Assembly: GCA_964575095.1 (NCBI GenBank)
Contig: CAZNPA010000002.1
Location: 124,001-188,000 of the forward strand
Source: CAZNPA01 sp964575095
GTDB lineage: Bacteria > Pseudomonadota > Alphaproteobacteria > Rickettsiales > SXRF01
Length of the DNA stretch: 64,000 nt
Direction: 5' to 3'
Part shown: in pieces, positions 27,440 to 35,824 of the stretch
Layout: each line of letters begins with the position of its first letter
Numbering within the stretch: the stretch's first letter is position 1
Position numbers and translations under genes: made by a program
Notes under the pieces: model-generated
What the model saw: only the letters and a program-made list of their open reading frames with translations
The model's database searches: none
What the model was told of the DNA's origin: nothing

Positions 27440-28205
27440 TGATAGACGGCTTGGCGGGAAGCCGTGCGAACAGTGGGTCGGCAAACCATAGTGGCAGCCA
27501 GGACATGAGTTGCAGCGGAACATATAATTGCCAGGGAAAAGCGATGCGCGATTTATTTTTGGCCAGGCCTGCCGCGATGATGCGCGCTGCTTTGCCCGCC
27601 TCCATCATGAACGGCATGGGATATGGGTTGACGTCGGTCAGCGGCGTCTTGATGAAGCCGGGGCAGGCGACCGAGACTTCGATGCCGTAGGTTTTAAGCC
27701 AGCCGCGCAGACCTTCTCCCCACACACGCACGCAGGCTTTACTGGCGCTGTAGGCGGGCGAGGAGGGCAGGCCGCGAATCCCGGCCAGCGAGCTGATGAT
27801 GGCGATTTGCCCGCGTTTACGTTCTATCATCTGCGGCAACAACGGTTGTACGGTATTGATGACGCCGCCGATGTTGGTCGAGAAAATATTTTGCACCTGC
27901 TCCGCCGATTCTCCGCCGCCGCCGATACCGGCAGAAATTCCCGCGTTGGCGATCACGAGGTCGATGGGCGTTTGTGCGTCGGCGGCCAGCAGCCACGCCG
28001 CCACTGCATCGGCGTCGGTGACGTTTCCGGTTTGGATGAACACCTCGGCGCCAAGGCTGCGGCAATCCCGCGCTACCGCCGCCAGGCGCTCATGGTGGCG
28101 GCCATGCAGGTGCAAAATTGCACCAGGCGCTGCATAATGACGCGCCAGCGCCGCACCAAGACCGCTGCTAGCGCCTGTAATTGCTATATTTTTAGGGCTT
28201 TTCAT
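27411..28205 (-). CDS. Short-chain dehydrogenase/reductase
   Basis: 264 residues from the ATG at 28205. A longer frame upstream would cover the LOG gene on the other strand and begins well before the SDR fold. The NAD(P)-binding motif 'ITGASSGLGAALARHY', 'VIANAGISAG', Ser in 'IAIISSLAGIRG' and catalytic 'YSASKACVRVW' (Tyr-x3-Lys) are present. C-terminal segments resemble membrane-associated SDRs with the Pro-rich tail 'MSWLPLWFADPL'. The last 10 or so residues (ending SSSPRAGI) are encoded by the family A repeat and are probably not original. Substrate unknown. Confidence 0.88.
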   Translation of the reverse strand: MKSPKNIAITGASSGLGAALARHYAAPGAILHLHGRHHERLAAVARDCRSLGAEVFIQTGNVTDADAVAAWLLAADAQTPIDLVIANAGISAGIGGGGESAEQVQNIFSTNIGGVINTVQPLLPQMIERKRGQIAIISSLAGIRGLPSSPAYSASKACVRVWGEGLRGWLKTYGIEVSVACPGFIKTPLTDVNPYPMPFMMEAGKAARIIAAGLAKNKSRIAFPWQLYVPLQLMSWLPLWFADPLFARLPAKPSITSSSPRAGI

Positions 28206-28277
28206 CAAAAAGTAACCATTGACAGGATATAATAGAACTGTAACCAGAAGCATAAAGAAATAGCACTTAGGAATCGA

Positions 28278-28823
28278 ATGACCACCCAAAAATCCGTCTG
28301 CGTCTTTTGTGGCGCATCCAACAACGTCCCCAAAAAATTCCTCACTATCGGCGCCGAGTTCGGGAAAATCCTGGCCCAGCGGGGCATTACGCTGGTCTAT
28401 GGCGGCGGCGATTGCGGCGTCATGGGTGCCATCGCCAATTCCTCGCTTAAAGCCAAAGGCCACGTCACCGGCGTGTTTCCGGTCTCCTTACGCAACATCG
28501 AGAACGAGCATCAGTCGCTCTCCGAGATCATCATCGTCAACACCATGCACGAGCGCAAGCAGTGCATGTTCGACCGCACCGACGCCTTCGTCGTCTTTCC
28601 CGGCGGATTCGGCACCATGGACGAGATGTTCGAGATCCTGACCTGGAAGCAACTGATGCTGCACAACAAGCCGATCATCATCTTCAATTATCAGGGCTAC
28701 TGGGATCCGCTGATCGCCCTCATGAAAAACATCATCGAAACCGGCTTCGCCAAGCCCGAAACCGCGACCTATTACCACGTCGTGACCGAACTGGAGCAGA
28801 TCCTGGACGTGCTGGAGTTTTAG
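28278..28823 (+). CDS. LOG family protein (nucleoside-5'-monophosphate phosphoribohydrolase type)
   Basis: 181 residues. The family motif 'PGGFGTMDEMFEILTWKQL' and N-terminal 'VCVFCGASNNVPKKF' are clear, with 'GITLVYGGGDCGVMGAIANS' for the nucleotide-binding loop. LOG enzymes split the base from nucleoside monophosphates. In plants this activates cytokinin; in most bacteria the role is housekeeping or unknown. It is divergent from the SDR gene with 72 bases between starts, which include 'tataat' at 28229. Confidence 0.9.
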   Translation: MTTQKSVCVFCGASNNVPKKFLTIGAEFGKILAQRGITLVYGGGDCGVMGAIANSSLKAKGHVTGVFPVSLRNIENEHQSLSEIIIVNTMHERKQCMFDRTDAFVVFPGGFGTMDEMFEILTWKQLMLHNKPIIIFNYQGYWDPLIALMKNIIETGFAKPETATYYHVVTELEQILDVLEF

Positions 28824-28824
28824 C

Positions 28825-28852
28825 CAGCCCCGCACTTGTTGCGGGGTCCGGT
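28825..28852. repeat. Half-size family B repeat
   Basis: ccccgcacttgttgcgggg (28828-28846) followed by tccggtt repeats the core seen at 43037-43060. It lies in the 50-base gap between the LOG stop and the recJ start. It could act as a weak terminator, but there is no T-run. Confidence 0.7.
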
Positions 28853-28873
28853 TCCTTTGGCTATAGTCGGCGG

Positions 28874-30640
28874 ATGTTAGCCGTATCCAAAATCGAGGCG
28901 CCGCCCTTATCGCTGACCGGAAAATTCTGGGCGGTGCGCGCGGCGGATGAAAAAAATATTCTGACGCTGGTGCAGCGCTTCGGCCTGCCGGAAATCGTGG
29001 CGCGCGTGCTGGCGGTGCGCGGCGTTGCGTTCGACGATGTTGAGAATTTCCTCAATCCCAACCTCAAAAATTCCCTGCCCGATCCGTCGCATCTTTTGGA
29101 TATGGATAAGGCGGCCGAGCGCGTGGCCAAAGCCATCACCGGCGGCGAGCGCATCGCCATCTTCGGCGATTACGATGTCGACGGCGCAACATCGTCGGCC
29201 TTGTTGATGCGGTTCCTGCGCGCGGTGGGGAGCGACCCCGTCGCCTATATCCCCGACCGCATGAAGGAAGGCTACGGCCCCAACGCACCGGCGCTGCTCC
29301 AATTAAAAAAAGAAGGTGCGGCGCTGGCGATTACCGTCGATTGCGGCACGCTGGCGTTCGAGCCGCTCGAAGCGGCGCATGCGGCGGGACTCGATGTCAT
29401 CGTCGTCGATCATCATATCGGCGAAGCACGCATGCCGAAAGCGCATGCGATCATCAATCCCAACCGCCTCGACGAAACTTCGCCGCACAAACAACTGGCG
29501 GCAGTCGGCGTGGCGTTTTTATTGGTGGTGGCGGTGAATAGAAAATTGCGCGAGATGGGATATTTTGCCACGCGCGCCGAGCCCGATCTCAAGCAATGGC
29601 TCGATTTGGTGGCATTGGGCACGGTGTGCGATGTTGTGCCGCTTACCGGCGTCAACCGTGCCTTCGTGGCGCAGGGCTTAAAAATCATGGCGGCGCGCGG
29701 CAATCTTGGAATGAAGACCGTGCTCGACATGGCCAAGGTCGACGCCAAGCCGGGAACCTATCACGCCGGGTTCATCATCGGCCCCAGGATCAACGCCGGC
29801 GGCCGCGTCGGGAAATCGGATCTGGGCGTGCGCCTCCTTACCACCGAAGACGAGGCCGAGGCGCTAGGGCTGGCCAGGGAACTCGAACAGCATAACGCCG
29901 AGCGCAAGGCCATCGAGGCGAACGTGCTCGAAGAGGCGATGCAGCAGGCCGAACACATGAGCGCTGAGGCGAAGATATTGGTCGTCTCTGCCAAGGGCTG
30001 GCACCAGGGCGTGCTGGGCATCGTCGCCGGAAGGATAAAAGAGCGGTTCCAAAAACCGGCGGCGGTCATTGGCGTGCAAGATGGCATCGGCAAAGCCTCG
30101 GCGCGGTCGGTGGATGGATTCGATATGGGAGCGGCAATCATCGCCGCGCACGGGAGCGGGTTGCTGCTGGCAGGCGGCGGCCACGCCATGGCGGCGGGAT
30201 TCACCGTCGAAGAAAATAAAATCGCGGCGCTGATCGAATTCTTGAACCAGCACGCCAAAAACATTCCGGCGGCGCAAAAGCAGCTTACGCTCGACGGCGC
30301 GCTTTCCATCGGCGGCGTAACACCGCAGCTGATGGATACGCTGGAGCGGCTGGGCCCGTTCGGGCAGGGAAATCCGTCGCTGAAATTTGCGGTTTATAAC
30401 GTCATCAACCTGCGGCCGGAATGGACCAAAGACGGGCAGCACCTCCGCACGCCCCTCATCGACCCGTTAAGCAACGCCCGCCTTTCCGCCATCGCCTTCC
30501 GCGTCGCGGATACCAAACTGGGCGAGGCGCTGATGGCGACGCGCGGCAAAAAAATCGCCGTTTGCGGCCAGCTCAAGGCCGACGAATGGAACGGCAAACG
30601 CAACGTCAGCATGACGATTGAGGATATAGGGACGTGTTAA
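28874..30640 (+). CDS. recJ: Single-strand-specific 5'-3' DNA exonuclease RecJ
   Basis: 588 residues from the ATG at 28874; a much longer upstream frame runs back through the LOG gene and is an artefact. DHH-family motifs are 'IAIFGDYDVDGATSSALLMR', 'LDVIVVDHHIG' and 'INPNR', with 'GPRINAGGRVGKSDLGVRLL' and the DHHA1 motif 'GGGHAMAAGFTV'. RecJ acts in recombination and mismatch/base-excision repair. Its TAA overlaps the ATG of the next gene (TAATG). Confidence 0.94.
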   Translation: MLAVSKIEAPPLSLTGKFWAVRAADEKNILTLVQRFGLPEIVARVLAVRGVAFDDVENFLNPNLKNSLPDPSHLLDMDKAAERVAKAITGGERIAIFGDYDVDGATSSALLMRFLRAVGSDPVAYIPDRMKEGYGPNAPALLQLKKEGAALAITVDCGTLAFEPLEAAHAAGLDVIVVDHHIGEARMPKAHAIINPNRLDETSPHKQLAAVGVAFLLVVAVNRKLREMGYFATRAEPDLKQWLDLVALGTVCDVVPLTGVNRAFVAQGLKIMAARGNLGMKTVLDMAKVDAKPGTYHAGFIIGPRINAGGRVGKSDLGVRLLTTEDEAEALGLARELEQHNAERKAIEANVLEEAMQQAEHMSAEAKILVVSAKGWHQGVLGIVAGRIKERFQKPAAVIGVQDGIGKASARSVDGFDMGAAIIAAHGSGLLLAGGGHAMAAGFTVEENKIAALIEFLNQHAKNIPAAQKQLTLDGALSIGGVTPQLMDTLERLGPFGQGNPSLKFAVYNVINLRPEWTKDGQHLRTPLIDPLSNARLSAIAFRVADTKLGEALMATRGKKIAVCGQLKADEWNGKRNVSMTIEDIGTC

Positions 30641-31491
30641 TGCAGATGCTTCGCCGTGCGTTACACAAATTAAAAAAGCCGAGCATCATCCCCGGCTTCG
30701 GCGTGACACTCGGCTTCACGCTTTTTTATTTAGGCCTGATCGTCATCATTCCTTTGAGCGGCCTGTTCATCAAAACGGCGACGCTCTCCTGGCCGCAGTT
30801 TGTTGATACGGTGACAAGCGCGCGTGTGCTGCATGCCTATAAAATCAGTTTCGGGCTGGCGCTGCTGGCGGCGATCATCAACGGCGTCTTCGGGCTGCTG
30901 CTGGCGTGGATACTGGTGCGCTACCGTTTTCCGTTCCGAAAAATCATCGACGCCGCCATCGATATCCCGTTCGCGCTGCCGACGGCGGTGGCGGGCATCG
31001 CGCTGACCGCGCTTTACGCGCCGCAGGGCTGGATCGGGAAATATTTTGAGCCGCTGGGTATTAAAATCGCCTTCACGCCGCTGGGGATTTTAATCGCGCT
31101 GCTGTTCGTCGGCATGCCGTTTGTCGTGCGCACGGTCGAGCCGGTGCTGAAAGATGTCGAGCGCGAGCTGGAAGAGGCGGCGGTAAGCCTGGGCGCGACA
31201 AGGTTCCAGACCTTCCGCCTGGTGATACTGCCCGCCGTGCTGCCGGCGCTCTTAACCGGCTTTGCCATGGCGTTCGCGCGCGGGCTTGGCGAATACGGAT
31301 CGGTGATTTTCATCGCCGGGAATATTCCCAAGATTTCGGAAATCGTGCCGCTGGTGATCGTGATTAAATTGGAACAATACGATTACGCCGGCGCCACGGC
31401 CATCGCCAGCGTCATGCTGGTGGCCTCGTTCGTCCTGCTCTTCATCATCAACTGGCTGCAACGCTGGAGCGGCAACAGGAGAACGGCATGA
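30640..31491 (+). CDS. cysT: Sulfate/thiosulfate ABC importer permease CysT(U)
   Basis: 283 residues from the ATG at 30640 (a GTG at 30634 is possible). Six membrane helices are visible. The permease EAA-type loop 'ELEEAAVSLGATRFQTFRLV' marks the ATPase contact, and 'ARGLGEYGSVIFIAGNIP' is the typical CysT segment. It starts in the recJ stop codon and overlaps cysW by 4 bases (ATGA), so it is co-translated with cysWA. Confidence 0.92.
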   Translation: MQMLRRALHKLKKPSIIPGFGVTLGFTLFYLGLIVIIPLSGLFIKTATLSWPQFVDTVTSARVLHAYKISFGLALLAAIINGVFGLLLAWILVRYRFPFRKIIDAAIDIPFALPTAVAGIALTALYAPQGWIGKYFEPLGIKIAFTPLGILIALLFVGMPFVVRTVEPVLKDVERELEEAAVSLGATRFQTFRLVILPAVLPALLTGFAMAFARGLGEYGSVIFIAGNIPKISEIVPLVIVIKLEQYDYAGATAIASVMLVASFVLLFIINWLQRWSGNRRTA

Positions 31492-32330
31492 GATCGCCCA
31501 TTACCGACCCCTATTGGGTGCAGGCGTCGCTGTTGCTCCTGGGCATTTTTTATATCGGCGTGCTGGTGCTGCTGCCGCTTGCCGCCGTATTTTCCGAGGC
31601 GCTGTCGGCGGGATGGAAGACCTATGTTGCGGCGCTCGAGAACCCGCTGGCGATAGCGGCGATCAAGCTCACCGTGCTCGTGGCGGCCATCGCTGTGCCG
31701 TGCAACCTGGTGTTCGGCGTCGCCAGCGCCTGGGCGATCGCCAAGTTCGAGTTCGCCGGCAAGCGCCTGCTGCTAACCTTCATCGACCTGCCGTTTTCGG
31801 TATCGCCGGTGATTTCCGGCACGATCTATGTGTTGTTGTTCGGCGCCGGCGGCCTCATGGGGCCGTGGCTGGCCGAGAACGACATCCAGATTATTTTTGC
31901 CGTGCCGGGGCTGGTCATCGCCACCATCTTCGTCACTTTCCCGTTCATCGCCCGCGAGCTGATACCGCTGATGGAAGAGCAGGGCACCGAGGAGGAAGAG
32001 GCGGCGCTGATGATGGGAGCCAGCGGCTGGCGCACGTTTATGTCGATCACGCTGCCCAACATCAAATGGGCGCTGCTTTCGGGCGTGCTGCTCTGCAACG
32101 CGCGCGCCATGGGCGAGTTCGGCGCCGTGTCGGTGGTGTCCGGCCACATACGCGGCGCCACCAACACCATTCCGCTGCACGTCGAAATCCTCTATAACGA
32201 GTATAATTTCGCCGCCGCCTTCGCCGTCGCCTCGATATTGACGCTGCTGGCGCTGGTGACGCTCTTGCTTAAGGCGGCGATTGAATTTAAGTTTGCCGAT
32301 GAGATAAAAGCGCAGAAGAGGCAGAAATAA
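31488..32330 (+). CDS. cysW: Sulfate/thiosulfate ABC importer permease CysW
   Basis: 280 residues. The loop 'EEEEAALMMGASGWRTFMSI' and the segment 'ARAMGEFGAVSVVSGHIRGA' are characteristic of CysW. It partners CysT in the inner-membrane channel. It overlaps cysT by 4 bases, and its stop abuts the cysA start. Confidence 0.92.
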   Translation: MRSPITDPYWVQASLLLLGIFYIGVLVLLPLAAVFSEALSAGWKTYVAALENPLAIAAIKLTVLVAAIAVPCNLVFGVASAWAIAKFEFAGKRLLLTFIDLPFSVSPVISGTIYVLLFGAGGLMGPWLAENDIQIIFAVPGLVIATIFVTFPFIARELIPLMEEQGTEEEEAALMMGASGWRTFMSITLPNIKWALLSGVLLCNARAMGEFGAVSVVSGHIRGATNTIPLHVEILYNEYNFAAAFAVASILTLLALVTLLLKAAIEFKFADEIKAQKRQK

Positions 32331-33548
32331 ATGGCCATCGAAGTCCGCAACATCAAAAAAGCCTTCGGCGAATTCTCGGCGCTGAACGACGTTTCTTTGC
32401 GCGTCGAGGAAGGCGAGCTGATCGCGCTCCTCGGCCCCTCCGGCTCCGGCAAGACGACGCTCCTTCGCATCATCGCCGGCCTTGACGTTGCCGATTCCGG
32501 GCAGGTCTTGATCGACGGCGTCGAAACCAGCCGCATGCAGGTAAGCGAGCGCAAGGTCGGCTTCGTGTTCCAGCATTACGCGCTGTTCAAGCATATGACG
32601 GTGTTCGACAACGTCGCCTTCGGCCTTCGCGTGCGCCCCAAGGAAGTGCGCCTGTCGCCGCAGGACATCAGCCGCCGCGTTCTATCGCTTTTGAAGCTGG
32701 TGCATATCGACCAGTTCCGCGACCGTTATCCGTCGCAGCTTTCCGGCGGTCAGCGGCAGCGCGTGGCGCTGGCACGGTCGCTGGCGGTCGAGCCCAAGCT
32801 GCTGCTTCTCGACGAGCCGTTCGGTGCGCTCGACGCCAAGGTCAGGAAAGAATTACGCCGCTGGCTGCGCCGCCTGCACGACAACATGAAGATCACCAGC
32901 ATCTTCGTCACCCACGACCAGGAAGAAGCGATGGAAGTCTCGAACCGCGTCGTGGTGATGAACAGCGGCCGTATCGAACAGGTGGGGACGCCGGAACAGG
33001 TTTACCACCAGCCGGCCAGCGGCTTCGTATACGATTTCCTCGGCAACTATAACGAATTCATCGGCTGGAAGGACGAGCAGGGCACGGTTCACCTGGCCGA
33101 GGATGATCTGTGGCAGGCGAAAAAATCTGCCGCCGCACCGGAAAAAACGGCCTCCGCCGGCTGGCTGTCGCGCTATCCCGAATTGACGGGCGTGCTGCGC
33201 CGCTTCGTGCCGAGGCTGCTTACGCCGGAAAGCGCCCATGCCCACGCGCCGCCCGGCGCCAGCAAGCAGGAAGTGCGGAAGGCCCTTACCGAGCGCGGCA
33301 CGCCGGTGCGCGTGTTTGCCCGTCCGCACGAAATGTTCGTCACCAAGACGCCCGACACCGAGCACGAATACATCCCGGTCGAGGTCATCCATATCAATCC
33401 GGCCGGGCCGCTCGCCAAGCTGGAGCTGCAGCGCAAAAACAATTTGATCCTGCAAGCCGAAATCCCCAAAAGCATTTTGGATTCGCTTTCCATCCGAAAA
33501 AACGATCACGTCTTCGTGCGGCCGAAACAGATTAGAGTCTTTGAATGA
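32331..33548 (+). CDS. cysA: Sulfate/thiosulfate import ATPase CysA
   Basis: 405 residues. Walker A 'GPSGSGKTTLLRI', signature 'LSGGQRQRVALARSL', Walker B 'LLLLDEPFGALDAK' and 'IFVTHDQEEAMEV' define the ABC domain (about 1-240). The C-terminal part carries the CysA regulatory/TOBE-like segment ('VRVFARPHEMFV'). It is about 50 residues longer than typical CysA; the extra stretch, near 255-320, is Ala/Pro-rich. No periplasmic sulfate-binding protein gene is in this operon, so it must be elsewhere. It overlaps pgsA by 4 bases. Confidence 0.92.
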   Translation: MAIEVRNIKKAFGEFSALNDVSLRVEEGELIALLGPSGSGKTTLLRIIAGLDVADSGQVLIDGVETSRMQVSERKVGFVFQHYALFKHMTVFDNVAFGLRVRPKEVRLSPQDISRRVLSLLKLVHIDQFRDRYPSQLSGGQRQRVALARSLAVEPKLLLLDEPFGALDAKVRKELRRWLRRLHDNMKITSIFVTHDQEEAMEVSNRVVVMNSGRIEQVGTPEQVYHQPASGFVYDFLGNYNEFIGWKDEQGTVHLAEDDLWQAKKSAAAPEKTASAGWLSRYPELTGVLRRFVPRLLTPESAHAHAPPGASKQEVRKALTERGTPVRVFARPHEMFVTKTPDTEHEYIPVEVIHINPAGPLAKLELQRKNNLILQAEIPKSILDSLSIRKNDHVFVRPKQIRVFE

Positions 33549-34111
33549 ACCCAAAAAACATCCCCAACTATCTCACCTACCTGAGGATCGCCGCCATTCC
33601 GGCGCTGATTATGGTATTTTATTTGAAAGGCCAGTGGGGCTATGTGCTGTCGGCGGGGATATTTTTGGTTGCCAGCGTCACCGACTGGCTGGACGGCTAT
33701 GTCGCCCGCGCGCTGGCGGCGCAATCAAATATCGGGCGTTTCCTTGATCCCATCGCCGATAAGCTGCTGGTGGCAACCGCTTTGATGTTACTGGTCGGCG
33801 AAGGCCGCGTCGATTATGCCGACGGACGCGCCATGATGATCCCGGCGGTGGCTATCGTCTGCCGAGAAATTCTGGTATCGGGCTTGCGCGAGTTCCTGGC
33901 CGAAATCAGGATCAGCGTGCCGGTGTCGCAGCTCGCCAAATGGAAAACCGGCGTGCAGATGACGGCGATATTCCTGCTGCTGCTCGCCCACGGCGGTCCC
34001 GGCTGGCTCTATGCCGGCATTTTAGGAAATCTTTTACTCTGGGCGGCGGCGCTGCTCACGCTATTCACCGGCTATGCCTATGTGAAAACGGGTTGGAAGT
34101 ATCTTGAATAA
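33545..34111 (+). CDS. pgsA: CDP-diacylglycerol-glycerol-3-phosphate 3-phosphatidyltransferase
   Basis: 188 residues. The CDP-alcohol phosphotransferase motif D-G-x2-A-R-x8-G-x3-D-x3-D is intact in 'DGYVARALAAQSNIGRFLDP' followed by IAD. Four to five membrane helices follow. It makes phosphatidylglycerophosphate, the committed step to phosphatidylglycerol. N-terminal 'NIPNYLTYLRIAAIPALI' is typical. Its ATG overlaps the cysA stop, though the functions are unrelated. Confidence 0.95.
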   Translation: MNPKNIPNYLTYLRIAAIPALIMVFYLKGQWGYVLSAGIFLVASVTDWLDGYVARALAAQSNIGRFLDPIADKLLVATALMLLVGEGRVDYADGRAMMIPAVAIVCREILVSGLREFLAEIRISVPVSQLAKWKTGVQMTAIFLLLLAHGGPGWLYAGILGNLLLWAAALLTLFTGYAYVKTGWKYLE

Positions 34112-34172
34112 GAGGGATTGGGGTAAAAAGAAAATTAAATAAATTTTTCCCTAATCCCCAAAGCCTAATCCC
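34112..34172. repeat. Intergenic-filling inverted repeat, family C
   Basis: The whole space between the convergent stops of pgsA and ilvE is an inverted repeat made of the word gggatt(a/g)gg: gagggattgggg on the left, ccctaatccccaaagcctaatccctt on the right, with an AT-rich centre. Related elements fill 37668-37753, 41139-41239, 42421-42506 and 48025-48095. Confidence 0.8.
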
Positions 34173-35045
34173 TTATTTCCTCACCAAATCCCCGTACGCC
34201 TGCATCAGCGTTTCGGTGACGCGGCCGACCTGGAACTGTTGGTCGCCGATCTGGCCGACGGGCGTGACCTCGGCGGCGCTGCCGGTTAAGAAGACTTCCG
34301 ATACATTTTTAAGTTCCTCCGGCTTGATGTGCCGCTCGACGACTTTCATGCCTTTATCTTTCGCCAGCTGCATTACCGTCTGGCGGGTGATGCCGTTTAA
34401 GAAACAGTCGGCAGTCGGCGTATGCACGGCGCCATCCATCACCAAAAATAAATTGGCGCCGGTGGCCTCGGCGAGATAGCCGCGGTAATCGAGCATCAAA
34501 GCGTCGTTATAACCTTCGGCTTCGGCGGTGTTTTTGGCCATGGTGCAGATCATATAGAGGCCCGCGGCTTTGCTGGCCACCGGCGCCATGTTGGGCGCGG
34601 GACGCGTCCATTTTGACCATTGCAATTTGAGACCGCGCTCCTTGGCTTCCTTGCCGAAATAGCTCGGCCATTCCCAGGTAGCGATGGCAACGTGGATCTT
34701 GGTGCCTTTGGACGCCACCGACATCATCTCGCTGCCGCGCCAGGCGAGCGGTCTGAGGTAACCGTTGACGATACTCTGTTTTTTGATCAGTTCTTTTTTG
34801 GCCGCATCCAGCTCCTCGACCGAAAAAGGAATTTTGAAATCCAGAAGCTCTGCCGATTTGTGCAGGCGCTGGCTATGCTCGCGCGATTTGAAAATCTTGC
34901 CGTTGTAGGCGCGCTCGCCCTCGAACACCGCCGATGCGTAATGCAGGCCGTGCGTCAGCACGTGTACTTTGGCATCACGCCAGGGTACGAATTTTCCATC
35001 GAACCAGATTACGCCATCGCGGTCGTCGAAGGGAATTATGGTCAT
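34173..35045 (-). CDS. ilvE: Branched-chain amino acid aminotransferase
   Basis: 290 residues, standard length. Motifs are 'LTHGLHYASAVFEGERAYNG', the substrate segment 'YLRPLAWRGSEMMSV', the PLP-lysine region 'NMAPVASKAAGLYM' and 'ATGANLFLVMDGAVHTPTAD'. It transfers amino groups between glutamate and branched-chain 2-oxo acids as the last step of Ile, Leu and Val synthesis. It is separated from pgeF by 8 bases and is likely co-transcribed with it. Confidence 0.93.
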   Translation of the reverse strand: MTIIPFDDRDGVIWFDGKFVPWRDAKVHVLTHGLHYASAVFEGERAYNGKIFKSREHSQRLHKSAELLDFKIPFSVEELDAAKKELIKKQSIVNGYLRPLAWRGSEMMSVASKGTKIHVAIATWEWPSYFGKEAKERGLKLQWSKWTRPAPNMAPVASKAAGLYMICTMAKNTAEAEGYNDALMLDYRGYLAEATGANLFLVMDGAVHTPTADCFLNGITRQTVMQLAKDKGMKVVERHIKPEELKNVSEVFLTGSAAEVTPVGQIGDQQFQVGRVTETLMQAYGDLVRK

Positions 35046-35053
35046 TTTATGTC

Positions 35054-35824
35054 CTATGGTTTCAATACAATCGCAGAAATCTGGCGGCCGTACGCGGTTT
35101 CATTGCGCAGCGTCGCCCGCCGATAACTGAAGAAAAGATTTTCTTCCAAACACGTATCGTTCGCAAGCACATTTATGTGGCCGATGCCGCTTTGCAGCAA
35201 CTGCGCCCTGGCATAGGCCTTAAGGTCGAACAGGTAATGCCCTTCGCGCGTCGAGGGGATGAAATAACCGTCGTTCTTTGCGTCGTCTTGCAGGAACCGG
35301 TCGCGGAATTCGCCGCTGACCTCATAGGAATATTGCTCAATGGCCGGACCGATGGAAGCAATGATATTCCCCGGCGTCGCGCCCAATTTTTTCATGGCCG
35401 CGACACTGTTTTCGATAACGCCGCCGATGGTGCCTTTCCATCCGGCATGGACTGCGGCGATGACTTTCGCCTTGTCGTCGACAAGCAAAATCGGCACGCA
35501 ATCGGCGGTCAGCACGCCGATGGCGATACCGGGGACATTCGTCACCAGCGCATCGCCTTTGGGTGCTTGCACGATCGTCCACGGTTTTTCGATGATTACG
35601 GCATCCGCGCTGTGGGTTTGGTAGGCGTTGCATAGATTCTCGGCCTTCACGCCCAATGTCCGCGCCACGAAAAAGCGGTTCTTCTCGACGCGGGTGGCGA
35701 TATCGCCTGATCCGTAACCGCAATTCAAAAATGCGAACGCGCCTTCGCTGACGCCGCCCTCACGCGTGAAGAATCCGTGGTTGATGCCGGGAAGTTCCGA
35801 GAGCAGGGGACAAAGGACGCGCAT
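35054..35824 (-). CDS. pgeF: Peptidoglycan editing factor / laccase-domain (multi-copper polyphenol oxidoreductase) protein
   Basis: 256 residues from the ATG at 35824, which overlaps the midA stop by 4 bases (ATGA) and is preferred over an upstream ATG. Metal-site motifs are 'TADCVPILLVDD' and 'IAAVHAGWKGTIGG'. N-terminal 'GINHGFFTREGGVSEGAF' is typical of the YfiH/YlmD family. In E. coli PgeF removes wrong amino acids from peptidoglycan precursors; purine-nucleoside activity is also reported for the family. Part of an lgt-midA-pgeF operon. Confidence 0.9.
   Translation of the reverse strand: MRVLCPLLSELPGINHGFFTREGGVSEGAFAFLNCGYGSGDIATRVEKNRFFVARTLGVKAENLCNAYQTHSADAVIIEKPWTIVQAPKGDALVTNVPGIAIGVLTADCVPILLVDDKAKVIAAVHAGWKGTIGGVIENSVAAMKKLGATPGNIIASIGPAIEQYSYEVSGEFRDRFLQDDAKNDGYFIPSTREGHYLFDLKAYARAQLLQSGIGHINVLANDTCLEENLFFSYRRATLRNETAYGRQISAIVLKP

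Noticed and set aside
28219..28234. TTGACA and TATAAT between the SDR and LOG genes as one promoter
   Set aside because: The two boxes are only 3-4 bases apart, so they cannot form a -35/-10 pair; the TATAAT alone may still be a -10.
28206..28463. N-terminal extension of the SDR gene to 350 residues
   Set aside because: The extension lies antisense to the LOG gene, and the NAD-binding motif begins right after the ATG at 28205.
28828..28846. ccccgcacttgttgcgggg as a rho-independent terminator of the LOG gene
   Set aside because: No T-run follows, and the same sequence is a dispersed repeat (43037-43055), so it is better treated as a repeat.
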